The notes under the pieces: generated by a model
Database searches by the model: none
What the model saw: the letters and a program-made list of their open reading frames with translations, nothing else
What the model was told of the DNA's origin: nothing
Translations under genes and position numbers: made by a program
Shown: positions 1 through 12,086 of the stretch, piece by piece
Numbering within the stretch: the stretch's first letter is position 1
How the letters are laid out: every line of letters begins with the position of its first letter
Assembly: GCF_009730915.1 (NCBI RefSeq)
Contig: NC_052481.1
Span: 310,001 to 374,000, forward strand
Origin: Dioscorea cayenensis subsp. rotundata
Taxonomy: Eukaryota; Streptophyta; Magnoliopsida; Dioscoreales; Dioscoreaceae
Length of the DNA stretch: 64,000 nucleotides
Direction: 5' to 3'

Positions 1-679
1 GTTTTATTCGTTAAAAAAAATAATTTATTATTAAATGGCCGAATAAATATTTTTTTATAAATAATTTTAAATCTTTGTGATTCATATGGAAGTCTAACTC
101 AAAGGCAAAATTATTTTCAAATAAAGTGAAATTAAAATTTTCATAGAATGAGAATTAATGGGAAGATTCTTTTCCCCTTCTAGACTTTATGCCGCACATG
201 CATGTATGAGTCTTTGTCTATTTTCTATTTTTGTTTTTAATGTATTATAACAATAATGATGACAAGATAGATAGTTGTGATGACATTTGCAACAGATAAG
301 CTAATTAATTCCATTGCATGGAAAGATGCATGCATGTGTGAGTACCATGGTTTTCCCAATGTGAAAAATATGTGCCTTTCTAACTCCCCCAAAACAAAAT
401 TAATAATAACAACGTGACTACTCAGCCAGATTCCTAGTTCCTTAAAATAGTTTAATGACAACAAAATTAATATCATCATCATCATTATTATTATTATTAT
501 TATTATTATTTGTACTTTGTGAAAAATGAATACACCTCGTTTTTCCCACATTCGGTCTGATCTTTTCTCTCTCTTCAACAAGAGGATCTCTTGAAACAAC
601 GCTCTAGAATTACTTGGCTTAAAGAGGGGTGATGTCAAACACAAAAATTTTTCCATCTACAAGCTAATGGCAGGGAAAA
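1..679. other. AT-rich intergenic sequence
   Basis: No gene is supported here. The stretch is AT-rich and contains a TCA/TTA trinucleotide tract at about 471-512. The only long open frame (minus strand, 237-656) is largely a translation of that repeat and has no recognisable domain. Confidence 0.6.
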
Positions 680-3490
680 ATAAAAACTTTATTCGAGAAT
701 CGTAGTAATGGGGTTTGGATCGAAGGTAATAAAGAAATCGGGAAAGTCTTCACGATCACTTCAAAACAACGCTTTGGTACCCCGATCTCACATCGTTTTC
801 TTCTCGACTTGGCACCATCTCTTCGATTTCAAAGATAGAGTTGATCTAACCTCGTTAGACCTTCCTTCTCTCTCGAAGAAATAAAAGCGTGTTTGATCTC
901 AACACTGACAAGGCTCCAGGTCCAGATGGTTTCCCAATGTTCTTTTTTCAAAAACATTGGAGTCTTATCCAAAGTGATTTTCTCTTTAAAAATATGTAGC
1001 GATTTTTATGATGGTTCCATCAACTCGAACGACTCAATTGGATTCACATTGCTCTTATAGCTAAAAACAAATTCTCCCTCCGAGGTCACTCGAATTCCGA
1101 CTCCATCGGTCTCATCAATTCAACTTGTAAAATTATATCCAAAAATTCTCGCCTCTAGATTGAGTCATTGGTTCATTAGTTGATAATTCTCAATCCGGTT
1201 TCATTAAGGAGTAGATGTATCATGCAGACAGATATTGTTGCTCGCCCGTGAGTGATTTTTAATCTTCAAAAAGAAAAATTCTTGGCTATGCTTTTAAAGT
1301 TGATTTTTGCTAAAGCCTTTGATTCTTTAGACTGAATTTTCTTCTTGAAATTCTAGAAGCTAGGGGTTTTTGGCAACCTGGATCTCATGGATACAAATCA
1401 TTCTAAAAAGCTGCTAAAACTCAAATTCTCATGCAGTCGGTACTACTCGGGGGTTATATTACGGCTGCAAAGAGGTCCGAGACAAGGTGATCCTCTTTCA
1501 CCCCTTCTCTTTTGCCTTAGCGTACGATGCACTTTAGTGCCATGTTCTATCACGCAATTAATTCTAAAGTTCGATTGGGGTACAGCTTGATCAATCTAAC
1601 AGCATTTGCCACTTACAATATGCTGATGACCTTATCATTTTCTCTGCTGGTGGTCATGAAGATCTTAAGTATTAAATTAATCCTTTACCTCTTTGAAGCG
1701 CTCCGGTCTTTCAATTAATTACTCAAAAAGTGCCTATATTCCACTAATTTTGGTTACCAACCAACTTCCTCCTCGCAAGAATACTTAATTGCAGCGAGAT
1801 TGTCTACCGATTACATACTTGGGGACTCCCTTTCTACGGTAGGCGACCCAAAAGAGCCCGACCCGGACAAAGAGTTGATAGAATCGTCGTTATAGACTCA
1901 CATCCTCGAAAGGCGATTTACCTTTCTTTTGGGCTGGTGCGTTTAACTCTTATCAACTACGTGTTATCTTCCATACACGTCATCTGGATGTCGGGTCTTC
2001 AAACTTCCCACATGGGTGGGATTTCTTGGGATTGACAAAATTAGGAGGGATTTTCTTTGGAAAGGTCCGATCGTGATAAAGGAATAAGATTAATCGCTTG
2101 GAAAAGAATTTGTCGTCCTCGAGCATCGGGTGGTTGGGGTATCATTAATCTTCGAGAATTCAATAAAGCCTTACTTGGAAAATGGTGGTGGAAATTTATT
2201 TCTACATCGACTCTTGTTGGTCTAAAATAATCAGAGTTAATTATATTACCGGAGATTTTTCCAAGATGTCTATTCTCTCGACCACTAAGAAATAAATCTT
2301 TTCTTTTTGAGTGAATTAATTCCATACTTCATTCGTTTCGATCCTGCTCTAACCAAAATCAATTGGTAATGGAAAAAACATTATTTTTGGCACGGCAGGA
2401 TGGTTGGATGGCCAATCCCCCAAATATCATTTCGGAATCCCTCTTTTTGGTGCATCGGGACCCTTGGATTACTAAAACAATTTATTCACAATCTCGATCA
2501 TCGGGTAATCCGAGTTAGGTCGCCACTTCGATGATGTTCTCTGTTTAGTTAAATTCCTTACTGGCCATTCCAATGACATTCGAAGATTCTCTCTCCGGTC
2601 TTTAGAAAAATGGAACTTTCGACATCAAATCTTTTTACAATTTTTAATTGATGGGGGTCTTAGACCGACTCTATTCCAAGTTTTGGAAAATTAGGTCCCC
2701 TAGCAAAATTACTTTATTCATCGGGTGGCAGCCCGATAACAAAAATCGACACTTGAGAACCTTTTTCAAAAAGGTCGCAATCCTACGCCACCGACACTTG
2801 TATTCTTTGCCATAATAATTCGAGTCGAGTGGATCACCTATTTTTCAAGCTACTGGCATTTACGTTACGTATTTGGTCCTTTTTCAAATGTTTGCTTAAC
2901 TACGAATCTCTCTACCTCCCGCGTTTCAAACATTTGGACCAATTGGATCCCCTCATTAAATCCTATTCACTAGGAATTTTTGGGATCTCGTTCGGAGACA
3001 TCTTCGCAATATTTGGTTGAGCGCAACAATCGTATTTTTCAACCAAATATGTGCACCACTCTCATTACAATTCTTAAAACCTGCTAATATGGGCTCTTTC
3101 CGGATTTCTAGTGATTCGGATCTCCGCTTAATCGAAGCTGAGTACATTCGGTAAGGCAAGCGCTCCTAAACTTCATGAGCTCTGGGTCCATTGACCTCAC
3201 GCAGGCGATATGGCGCGACTCGACTCGGGAGGTAATCCGCTTGTCTTACAGTGGCGTCAGATGTCTGCAGGCCCGGTACGACCATGCCCTGGACTCTCCC
3301 TACTCTTCTTAGTTTTATTTTCAACTGTTACTTCACTTTCTCATCCCCCGTGAGGGAAATCGAGTTCTTCTTCTTTAGATTGTCTTGTTTTAGTTGTCTG
3401 ACACTATGAACTTTGTTTTCCCCAGTTTCTCTTCTCTTTAATAAATTTGTGGTTTATCCACTTTATTCAATGAAAACGCTTACATCTAAA
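680..3490 (+). mobile_element. Degenerate 5'-truncated LINE retrotransposon
   Basis: Translated pieces in shifting frames on the plus strand follow the order of a plant L1-type reverse transcriptase. Near 898-960 there is [14 protein letters not shown] followed by FFFQKHW; near 1470-1505 there is RQGDPLSPLLF; the catalytic YADD box is at 1619-1630, followed by LIIFSAGG. Later pieces (RRDFLWKG near 2043, then a C-terminal region to about 3160) match the usual connection and zinc-finger segments. Many stops and frameshifts break the frame, and no endonuclease domain is seen upstream, so this is a dead, 5'-truncated copy. The 3' border near 3490 is approximate. I found no convincing target-site duplication. 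Confidence 0.85.
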
Positions 3491-4970
3491 CAAGGAAAAA
3501 TCAGAGTTCCTCAAAAACATAATTAGGGTCAAACAAATTAAAAATATATATATAAATAAAAATTAATTATGTTATTTGAAAAACAATCAAAGAAAGTCAA
3601 TCATTTGTTAAAAATGGTACAGTAGAATATGATAATAATCAAAATTTTAATCAGTATTAATATTGAGTCGGTAAATCGTGAGTTGAGAAAAAAAGTAAGT
3701 AAATTTATTTGATTAACAATGAAATTATTAAATCAAATTAAAAAGTGTGATTAAAATAATATGTATTTTTTTTTTTAATGTGCCGTATAGAGATAATAAA
3801 GAATATATAATTATCTTTCTTTTTAAAGTAAAATAATAGCTACGTTGCACTTAGACAATTCAAAGAACTTCACTCAAGTCAGTGGTAGTACATACATGCA
3901 CTCTTGCAAACAATTTGGGGAGGGGGGGAAAAAGTTAAATAATTGAGATGTGGGATGTGACATGCATCTTAATTATAATTAAAAAGAAAGCAAAGAACAC
4001 AAATGAAAAAGACATGTCTAACTTTGGACGGAATTCAATGTTCTAAGAGTCAAAGTCAAATGTTTATTATGTACCACAAACCTAATTAACATGTGATGCA
4101 TGATGTAATATATTTTTTTTTTGTTTGGAAATCAATTGTTCTCTAGATGAATTCCGCCACATGGTTCATTTTGCCCTCTGTTTGTTTGTGTTTTTTACCC
4201 TAATTGGCCAGATTTATGTTTTTGCTAGATAATATCAACAATTATATTTAAATATGCATTATCATAATTTTAAATATTAATAAAAATTTTTAACATTTGA
4301 GATCAGGAATTTGACTCGCTTTCAATATATAATTAAAGTGACATAATAAAATAGTGTATATATAACAGAATTTGTCAACATTTTATATATATATAATTTA
4401 GCAAAATTTGGTCATAGAATTATTATTAATCTTTTATTGCCCATTGGCTATTTTAATTCATTTGTGTTAGTTCTACTAGGTTATAGTTCTCCTTAGCCGG
4501 CTAATTCATCATTTAAACTAATTAAAACTTCAATATCTTAACCAATAAACTATTTTTATCCTATTCGTTGAAAAAATAATTTTTTTTATATTTGTATCGG
4601 TATTTTTCTCAAATTTAAATTTTATAAGAATATTTGCTTATTCTTTCAATTAGAGTTGTTAGCTATCAAATTCATCTTAGTTAGACCCACTAGCTTGCAT
4701 TGATTCCTTACTTGTTCATATTCTTTCATTACTTGTTGATTAGAACTAGTATTAATTTGTTCAATTTAATCAATCATAATTCATATTCATTCCTTGCTTA
4801 TTTACTTAAAAGCCATTCACTGATATTGGTGAGCTATCTTTTAAAAAACTTATAAGCATGGGAATTCAAACTATGAGTAGCTAGTTAAAAGCCCACAATC
4901 TTAACCATCAAGCAAATTTTTATACATTTGAATTTACACGTTTCATATGTTCTTAGTGGATCACCGCAGT
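3491..4970. other. AT-rich intergenic sequence
   Basis: No coding sequence or intact repeat was recognised. A short segment near 4296-4320 resembles a decayed tRNA-type box B read on the minus strand, which hints at an old SINE fragment, but no boundaries could be set. Confidence 0.5.
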
Positions 4971-4975
4971 AATAA

Positions 4976-5142
4976 TGTTGGAAATATAGTACCACATCGG
5001 TTGTGTGATAAAAGTGTAATGGGTTTATATATAGGTACAGGGGTTGAGCCACTAAATCTTGAGATTTTTTAGTGTAAAATCCCTCATATAAAGCCCATTT
5101 AGGGGCATGGGCTCACCCAGTACCAAAATATAAAAATCTAAC
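4976..5142 (+). repeat. Left LTR of the TRIM element
   Basis: This is the direct repeat partner of 5376-5539. It shares the TGTTGG start, the ACATCGGTTGTGTGATA block, the GGGTTTATATATAGGTA block and the CTAAC end. Its final base has changed, so the terminal CA is lost, while the right LTR keeps it. Confidence 0.88.
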
Positions 5143-5375
5143 TGGTAAACGATCCCCGATAAAAAGGCGCTATAGTAGGACCCAAGTAAAAGACCTCCCG
5201 AGGGTTCCGTATGAACATAGTCGAGTTTAAAATAGGACCTCCGAGACACAAGTAGTGTACAGAGTCATGTGTGTAGGATCTACGAGACGAAAGTAGTGTA
5301 CAACCCGGTAAAATGCACTGGCATCATGGTGTGCAAGTCCGAGCAAGTTCGATCCGAGTTGAACTTGAGAGAGAG

Positions 5376-5539
5376 TGTTGGAAATATAGTACCACATCGG
5401 TTGTGTGATAGAAGTGTAATGAGTTTATATATAGGTATAGGGGTTGAGCCACTAAGTCTTGAGACTTTTTGATATAAGACTTCTAAGCCCATACAGAGCT
5501 AATTTAGGGGCCACTAGTACTAAAATATAAAATCTAACA
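5376..5539 (+). repeat. Right LTR of the TRIM element
   Basis: This copy keeps TG at the start and CA at the end and is followed directly by the AATAA duplication. It matches the left LTR throughout, with small gaps in the second half. Confidence 0.88.
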
Positions 5540-5544
5540 AATAA

Positions 5545-5922
5545 GAGAGTGGTTCTCACTTCTCAACACACTTATCTTTGAGCTATTTTTACATTCATGT
5601 AAGAATGGTTCTATCTCATTGTGAGTGTTTTCTTTCCTGTTTGAATGTTTGTTTTCTTGGCTCTTGGCAAGTTTCTACTTTGAATAATTCACTTTAATTT
5701 AAAGGAGAGCTTAATTGCATTTACTTGTATTTAAACCTATTATTTTTTAGTAAAAATAATATCGTTTTCATTTCATTAATGAAAAAAAATATATCATTTT
5801 CATCTTATTACTGAACCTCATTAGAGATGACTTATTTTCCTCCGAAGTAGAAGTGTGAGGGTTCAATTCCTTTGTATGATAATGGTTGAAGGTTATGGCG
5901 AATGAAATTTTTAGGATAAAAG
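5545..5922. other. Intergenic, possible old SINE fragment
   Basis: No gene was found. Near 5848-5870 the text GTGAGGGTTCAATTCCTTTG resembles the box B of a tRNA-derived SINE, but no box A, tail or duplication could be assigned, so this remains a weak hint. Confidence 0.3.
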
Positions 5923-5934
5923 ATGTAATATTTT

Positions 5935-6146
5935 TTTTTTTTGACAAATAGACGACAAGCGCCCCCTTTTCTCCCATCCTCCAATTTAAGGGTAAATCAG
6001 GGATGTGCACGTGTGGAGTACAGAGCTCAACGTCGACTCACGTGCCCTCATTTTGCGTGGACATGGGATTTAATCTCGGGTTCTCCTCTAAATGAACGGC
6101 CTACGCAAGGGACCCGGTACCAATTGACATAAAGGGCATTGGTAAA
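5935..6146 (-). mobile_element. SINE-like retroposon with poly-A tail and 12-bp TSD
   Basis: A poly-T run at the left end (the poly-A tail when read on the minus strand) leads into a unit of higher GC content than its surroundings. A 12-bp direct repeat ATGTAATATTTT flanks it at 5923-5934 and 6147-6158. Read on the minus strand, the head has a tRNA-box-A-like TATGTCAATTGGTA, and the segment around GAGAACCCGAGATTAAATCC could be a decayed box B. Length (about 212 bp), tail and variable-length duplication are those of a SINE or other LINE-mobilised retroposon. The overlapping open frames are accidental. Confidence 0.7.
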
Positions 6147-6158
6147 ATGTAATATTTT

Positions 6159-6973
6159 AAAAGCATATTTTGAGTGTGATTAATCAAATTAATTTATATA
6201 AGTGTATTGTGATTTTTCAAAGATACTATTAAACTAAAAAGATGTGACACTTCACAAGTATGTTTTTGAGAGCTAATGATTTCATTAAATGTAAAAGTTA
6301 TGACTTTCCAAATAAGTCTTTTGAAGGATATAGATGATAGCTAATTCAAGCTATTTGTAATTCAAAATATATATATATATATTTACATTCTAATAACTTT
6401 GTCTTCAACTGTTACTATTAGAGATTTTACAAAATCGTATTTTCCTAAATTATGATATTCGGTTGTACCATGTGAAAGACCACACAAAAAAATTTAGGAA
6501 TTCTTTTGTGATATGACGCGTAAATTTTTCTAAGAACAACAAAAATGTGCCTTCAAATTGATGTTAGTTGTTTAATTTTTACAATTTGTGTGATTTGTAA
6601 AAACATTGACCCCACATCTTCTTAACATTTGGTAATTAAAAAAATAATAATTTGAGTGGATAGAGTATGCAGTGGAGATAACTAAGTGGGTAACTTGAGA
6701 ATTAAAACAAATACACTTAATTTGAGTGGTTTCCGAACTAGTATAACTAATTCATGCCATATGAATAGGAAGGGCATGATTCAAATTAGTAAATCTACAA
6801 TTTAAGCAAGTAATGGATACTTTTAAGTAGATGACAAATTCATACTCCATCTTGGACATCTTAGCTACTAAGTCTATTATTTACTAACCCCTATTTTTCT
6901 TTTCTTTTTTCGTTCTTTTTTTAAAATATCTTAATCACTAAACTATTTTCCCTCATTCCGATAATTGTAAGTT
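6159..6973. other. AT-rich intergenic sequence
   Basis: No gene, RNA or bounded repeat was recognised. A short TA tract lies near 6365-6380. Confidence 0.5.
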
Positions 6974-7478
6974 ATTTAAGACGAATTTTAAATGGATGTG
7001 CATTGTTAATTTTACAATAAATATATAATAAAATAAATAAAAAAAATATGAAAAATGTTGAAATACTTAAATATAAAAAAAGAGAAAACGATAAAAAAAA
7101 ACATACCAAAGAAAAAGAAAAATGAGAAAAGTAACAATGAGAAGACCACTGTCTACCACAAAAAAAAAAAGTAACTTTTTTGATATTACAAAAAAAATTT
7201 AAAAAATAATTTTATATTTTCAAAGATTATAAAAAGGAAGGAATTGCCCGTTAAAAAAAAAAGGTTAAATCACTACCAAATGTAAACGTGAAAGGGCATT
7301 TATGTCATTTACAGTTGCCTATGTTATTATTTTTTATACTACATTACTACTGCTCCATTTTTCTTGGGCCAAAACATTGGATGGTGTCACAGTGCAAACA
7401 CCAAACAGCTGAGTTGTGCTATTAATTCGATGCCACGTGTCACAGAGGAAATTACATCAAAACCAATCAAGCGGGAAA
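6974..7478 (+). repeat. Upstream copy of the duplicated RAD1 promoter region
   Basis: This 505-bp block is repeated almost exactly at 8028-8530, in the same orientation. Differences are a handful of substitutions and one- to three-base gaps in A-runs. Both copies carry the G-box-like GCCACGTGTC and end at the E2F-like GCGGGAAA. The block has no long open frame. It looks like a duplicated promoter segment rather than a transposon: it lacks terminal TG/CA or inverted repeats, and its partner abuts the RAD1 leader. Confidence 0.9.
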
Positions 7479-8027
7479 TGTTGTGAAATATAGGACCGAA
7501 TATAGCAATGCTACAGCAAAATAAATAAAAATAATACTAAAAAATAAATGACACAAATATGTTACGTGGAAAACCCCTAAATAATTAGGATAAAAACTAA
7601 AACCACGGGTAAAAATAGAAGAATTTAGTAAGTGGGAAAATTCCAGAAGTTACAAACTCTCTTTAATAACAAGGAGAAAACCAGAACTCTCTCTTATACT
7701 AGGAGATTGGACTAACTCTCAAAATATTTTTTCCACACTTTTCTTCTCTCTCTAATTTCCTCTCACTCTCACTTGTTTCTTCAATTGATTGTTCACTTAA
7801 GTTGTGTGTTAGAATGAGAAGCTCATCTTCTCTATTTATAGAGAGGAACCAGCCCACAAATTCACACAAAACCAATGCTCTATGTTGATGGTTTAATGAG
7901 CCATTAGTTTGGATGATTCATAAATTAAGAGGCCATTAGTTTTGGGTTGATTGATTTGAAGAAGTTGGTTTTGGGCCATTGGTTTGGGCTAATGGATTAT
8001 CATCCATTGGTTTGTGCCATTTAAGCC
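7479..8027 (+). mobile_element. LTR-like block between the duplicated promoter copies
   Basis: The block begins TGTTGTGAAATATAGGACCG and has features common in Copia-type LTRs: an ACGTGGAAAACCCC...ACCACGGG stretch near 7565-7610, a CT-rich leader and TCTATTTATAGAGAGG near 7834 as a TATA-like box. A TG...CA reading would end at 8019. No 5-bp duplication is visible at the ends (GGAAA on the left, TTTAA on the right), so it cannot be shown to be a clean solo LTR. It was probably carried along or trapped by the duplication event. Confidence 0.5.
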
Positions 8028-8530
8028 ATTTAAGGCGAATTTTAAAAGGATGTGCATTGTTAATTTTATAATAAATATATAATAAAATAAATAAAAAATA
8101 TGTTAAATGTTGAAATACTTAAATATAAAAAAAGAGAAAACGATAAAAAAAAACATACCAAAGAAAAAGAAGAATGAGAAAAATAACAATGAGAAGACCA
8201 CTGTCTACCACAAAAAAAAAAAGTAACTTTTTTGATATTACAAAAAAAATTTAAAAAATAATTTTATATTTTCAAAGATTATAAAAAGGAAGGAATTGCC
8301 CGTTAAAAAAAAAAGGTTAAATCACTACCAAATGTAAACGTGAAAGGGCATTTATGTCATTTACAGTTGCCTATGTTATTATTTTTTATACTACATTACT
8401 ACTGCTCCATTTTTCTTGGGCCAAAACATTGGATGGTGTCACAGTGCAAACACCAAACAGCTGAGTTGTGCTATTAATTCGATGCCACGTGTCAAAGAGG
8501 AAATTACAGCAAAACCAATCGAGCGGGAAA
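8028..8530 (+). promoter_or_regulatory. RAD1 proximal promoter (second duplicated copy)
   Basis: This block runs to 38 bases before the RAD1 start codon, so it should hold the proximal promoter. It contains a palindromic G-box core CACGTG at 8486-8491 within GCCACGTGTC, and GCGGGAAA at 8523-8530, whose complement TTTCCCGC fits the E2F consensus. E2F control is common for plant replication and checkpoint genes. The functional role is inferred from motif and position only. Confidence 0.6.
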
Positions 8531-8568
8531 GACAAAGGAAAAGGGAGCGGTGAACAGGAGTGAGAGCG

Positions 8569-11500
8569 ATGAGCTCCTCGCCGGCGGCCGTTGCCGATGA
8601 TTCGCCGGATCTTGTTTGCCACCTCGACAGCATCCATGGCATGGTCGACGCCCTCACCTCTGTCCGCTGGAAGCGCCACCAGGTTTTTCTTTTGCTATTC
8701 GCCTTCTTAGGGTTCAGGGTTTGCGAAGTTTCTCATTGCTTCTGGGTTTGGTCCATCAGGATGTCGTCCTCGAGATCTCGGAGCATGGAATCGTCGTCAT
8801 AGTTGAGGAATCCGGCTGCCTCCAGGCCAAGGTTTATCTCAAGCGCGAGGTACTAATCATCCGATCATTTTCACCTTAGTTTTTATTGAGTTTTTGATTC
8901 GAGAAATTAGATCAAGGAAATGGGGGATTTTTTTTTTTTTCAGCTGTTTGTTTTTTATGAGTACACGGCTGAGGGACGCCCTAGGTTCGGTATGAGCTTG
9001 GACTTGTTCGTTGACGGCCTCAACATATTCTCTGCTTTAGGGTCTGCCACTGTTGTTGAGATTCGATACCCAGGTCCTGATATGGAGCTCGTTCTCAAGT
9101 ATGATGTTGAACCCCCTTTCAATTGTTGTGTCAATTACTTACCTTTTATTTTTCATTTTTGGCTTTATTTCTTCATGATATGATCAGCATTGCTTGTCCT
9201 TCTTTTTCTGAATTTTTTCGTGGGTGAAGTGCTTGTTGATGTTATGATGAGTGGCAACTGTGATTGATTACTTTTGAACAAAGTTATGATTTTTATTATA
9301 CATACATAAATACATACATATACACAACACAACACACACTCACACGCATGTCACTTGTTGTTTAAAGTTTGCTCCTTTACCTTAGGCTAATGATTTTTCA
9401 ACCTGTTGCTCTTAACTAGATTCAATCTCCTGCTTGATTCTATCTTTCATCCGTATAGTACAATGGCAATGTTGGATGGAGACTTGAGGTTGTAATTCTG
9501 TAATAGGATTTCTCAAGCTGTCCTTGTTATGTGATGAAATTTTGTTATTATTTTGAAGTCCTTGATTCATATTTGTTGTTGTTGGTTGTTGTTGTTCTCC
9601 AAATTGGTATTTCTTAGAGCAAAAGAAATAAGGGGAGCAACTTAGGGTGTTTCACTAAAAATTGTGTGTAATCTATTTCACTGGGCAGAGTGAGGAACCA
9701 TGAGGACATGTGATTGATAACGCTCATTTTGCTTCCTCTCTTTAATGATAAGTTAGCGCAAATTCTGACTCCAGAGAAGTTAACATGGGAATTTGTATAA
9801 ATTCTGGCTAGAAAGTATAAATTATTTTATTGGTGAGAACTCAGGCGCCTGTGTCTTATTTAGACTGCAAGTCAATCAATTCCTCCAAACTAAACCATAT
9901 GAGATGGGCTTAATATATTTGTTTTGAGTTCTGGGATTATTTGATCTAGACTCCCATAATATGAGTTTTAAAAAGTCACAGAGTAACAATTCCTAAGGAG
10001 AAGTGTGGCCTTTTCAATATTTGCTAATAGGTGGGCAAGAATTGGGTTTCTGGAATTTGTTCAGCCGAATGATACTCGGAATCAAGGTAATGTGGTTGAT
10101 GTTACATTTTAAACACATCATAAATGATTGCTTATGAACTAAGGCATATGGGATAAAAAATATTCATGTTGTATTTTATTCTTTTCTTCTTTCTAATTAT
10201 TGACTTTCAGAATCAATAAGAAAGACTTGAATCATTATTCATGTAAATTCCCCTTGTTTTTTCTTCTTCAATTTTAAGCAGTCAAGGGAAACTGTACTTT
10301 GTTAATAACAATGATCATATCTTCAGCACATGTCAATTGAAATTTAAGGTAATTCTATCATATATATATTGATCATAGCATATGGCATGTTGTATGTGAT
10401 ATCTCTGCTTTGTTAGTTTTAAAGAATAATCTGGTATATATTATTTTTTCACGAAAACAAATTTTAGGAAGTGTTGTTTACATCAGAAGGTTTTACTTTT
10501 AGCTGTATTTATGTTGTGTTTACAAAGTTGAGCAGCAGAAAGTTTTAGTCATTCCCTATTTAGTGGCAAAATGAAGAGTGGCATGTAAGTTCGAAAAATT
10601 TTCATTGTGGTCACCATATTTAGCTTAGAAGAACAAGACTGGGGGCATTTCTCGTACAAAATATATGAAGAGTTTGTATTTAATTAATGCAGCCATCATG
10701 GTTGAAGGCTGGTTTGAATACATAGAAAGTGGGTAAAAAATAGAGAATTTATCAAACATCTTGAAACCTTCCTATTTGAACACACGCATCATTCACACAT
10801 GCAAAAGCCAAAGCAGATAATGCTAGATGTTAGAACCATTGATTTCACATGGGCAAGTGAAAAACACACTTATTGGCCATTTTTGGAAGAAGAAACAGAA
10901 TCAAAGGTTCTGTTTCTCTAGTAAGAAATCTGAATTGTAATGTTCCCATGCCTCCAGTCAACCATAATGCAGTGCAATTTTGAAAGACAGGAAACAATCA
11001 AAAGAAATAAAAAATTGGAAAAAAAAAGCTAGAGGAAGTCTAATTAAAAACCTGACCTTATTGTTTATTATATGTTCAATTACATCATCTTGGAGAGATT
11101 TCGCATGGAGAAAAATATAAGGACTTTTTCAGTACCTGCATTTTTTTTTTAATTAATGTTCAGAGCTTCTGATGCACAAAAGGACAACATAAAAAAAAAC
11201 TTGGAAATTATCTGTAATATGCTAGAATTTGTACCCTTGTGATGCACTGTAATTTATATGCTTAGGACAGTGGACTTCCCCAATGGTTCCCTTTATGCTG
11301 CGATCAGAACAAGGATTCCAGATACCATTTCCTGGGATTACGACTTTGAACCCACAGGGAATGTTCCCATTAGTTTTACTGTCAAGGTATTGCTTATTTC
11401 AAGACATAGTTGAACTGTAGGTTTATTGTAATCCCTCAGAATATTCGTGTTTGGTCTCAAATTCAAGTTTATAATGCATATGTGTGTTATCAGTCTGCTG

Positions 11501-12086
11501 TGCTGAAAGAAACCATTGAAGATCTTGAATGGCCAGGGTCTAGTATCCAGATAGTTTTACAGCCTGATCCTCCTTCTGTGACATTTAGAGGTGATGGTCA
11601 TGGCGAATTGCAGGTAATGTGAATATCCCATGCCATTCTCAAATAGATCTTGAATGTGCCTGGTTTTCATTCAATCTATTATCTTCTCCACAGATTGACT
11701 TCCCATATTATGCGAGTACTGATCTTCTAATAGCATTCCAGTGTGATCTCCGTATTGCTTACTGGTACGTTCATATCCCACTGGTTGTTTGTAGCCTGAC
11801 AAAAATTTCAAATTGTTTACTCATGCTATGCTCTATGTCCAGGTATAAATACAAATTTCTCCGTGCGACCACTTCAAACATCCCAGCAAGTGTCTTAAAA
11901 GATAACAGAGGCAGCAAATTAACCATTGGAAGGGGAGGGATGTTGAAAATACAGCATTTGGTTTCAGTCGGCAGACCCTGTGCCCCGCATCCTCACGGTG
12001 ATAACCTCGGACAACCTAGCCGAATTGCTTACATTGAGTTCTATGTCAAACCTGAGGAAGATGATACTACTATAAATGATTCTTAG
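8569..12086 (+). CDS. RAD1: RAD1, checkpoint clamp subunit of the 9-1-1 complex
   Basis: Seven exons give 304 residues: 8569-8682, 8760-8849, 8944-9098, 11266-11386, 11494-11613, 11694-11764 and 11843-12086. All junctions have GT-AG ends and keep frame. The protein follows the plant RAD1 family along its length: an N-terminal PCNA-like fold (DVVLEISEHGIVVIVEESGC, then LFVFYEYTAEGRPRFGMSLD), a middle ISWDYDFEPTGNVPISF, then EDLEWPGSSIQIVL, SVTFRGDGHGELQ and the C-terminal RATTSNIPASVL, GSKLTIGRGGMLK and SRIAYIEFYVKPEE. RAD1 joins RAD9 and HUS1 in a ring loaded at damaged DNA to activate ATR signalling. The length is close to the usual 280-310. The third intron (9099-11265) is by far the longest. 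The start is the first in-frame ATG, 38 bases after the E2F-like site. Identification is firm. Confidence 0.93.

Larger units (their letters stand above)
4976..5539 (+). mobile_element. TRIM-like miniature LTR retrotransposon, complete, TSD AATAA
   Basis: Two direct repeats of about 165 bp (4976-5142 and 5376-5539) both begin TGTTGGAAATATAGTACCAC and end ...AAATCTAAC(A). They enclose only about 230 bp with no coding capacity. A primer-binding-like TGGTA follows the left LTR at 5143, and a purine tract (GAACTTGAGAGAGAG) precedes the right one. A perfect 5-bp duplication AATAA flanks the unit at 4971-4975 and 5540-5544. The TGTTGGAA start with an ACATCGG motif is typical of plant terminal-repeat retrotransposons in miniature. 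The LTRs have diverged by several substitutions and indels, so the insertion is not very recent. Orientation is inferred from the primer-site and purine-tract positions. Confidence 0.88.

Noticed and set aside
7479-8019. Clean solo LTR reading of the block between the promoter copies
   Set aside because: No matching 5-bp flanks at TG/CA ends, so kept only as an LTR-like block.
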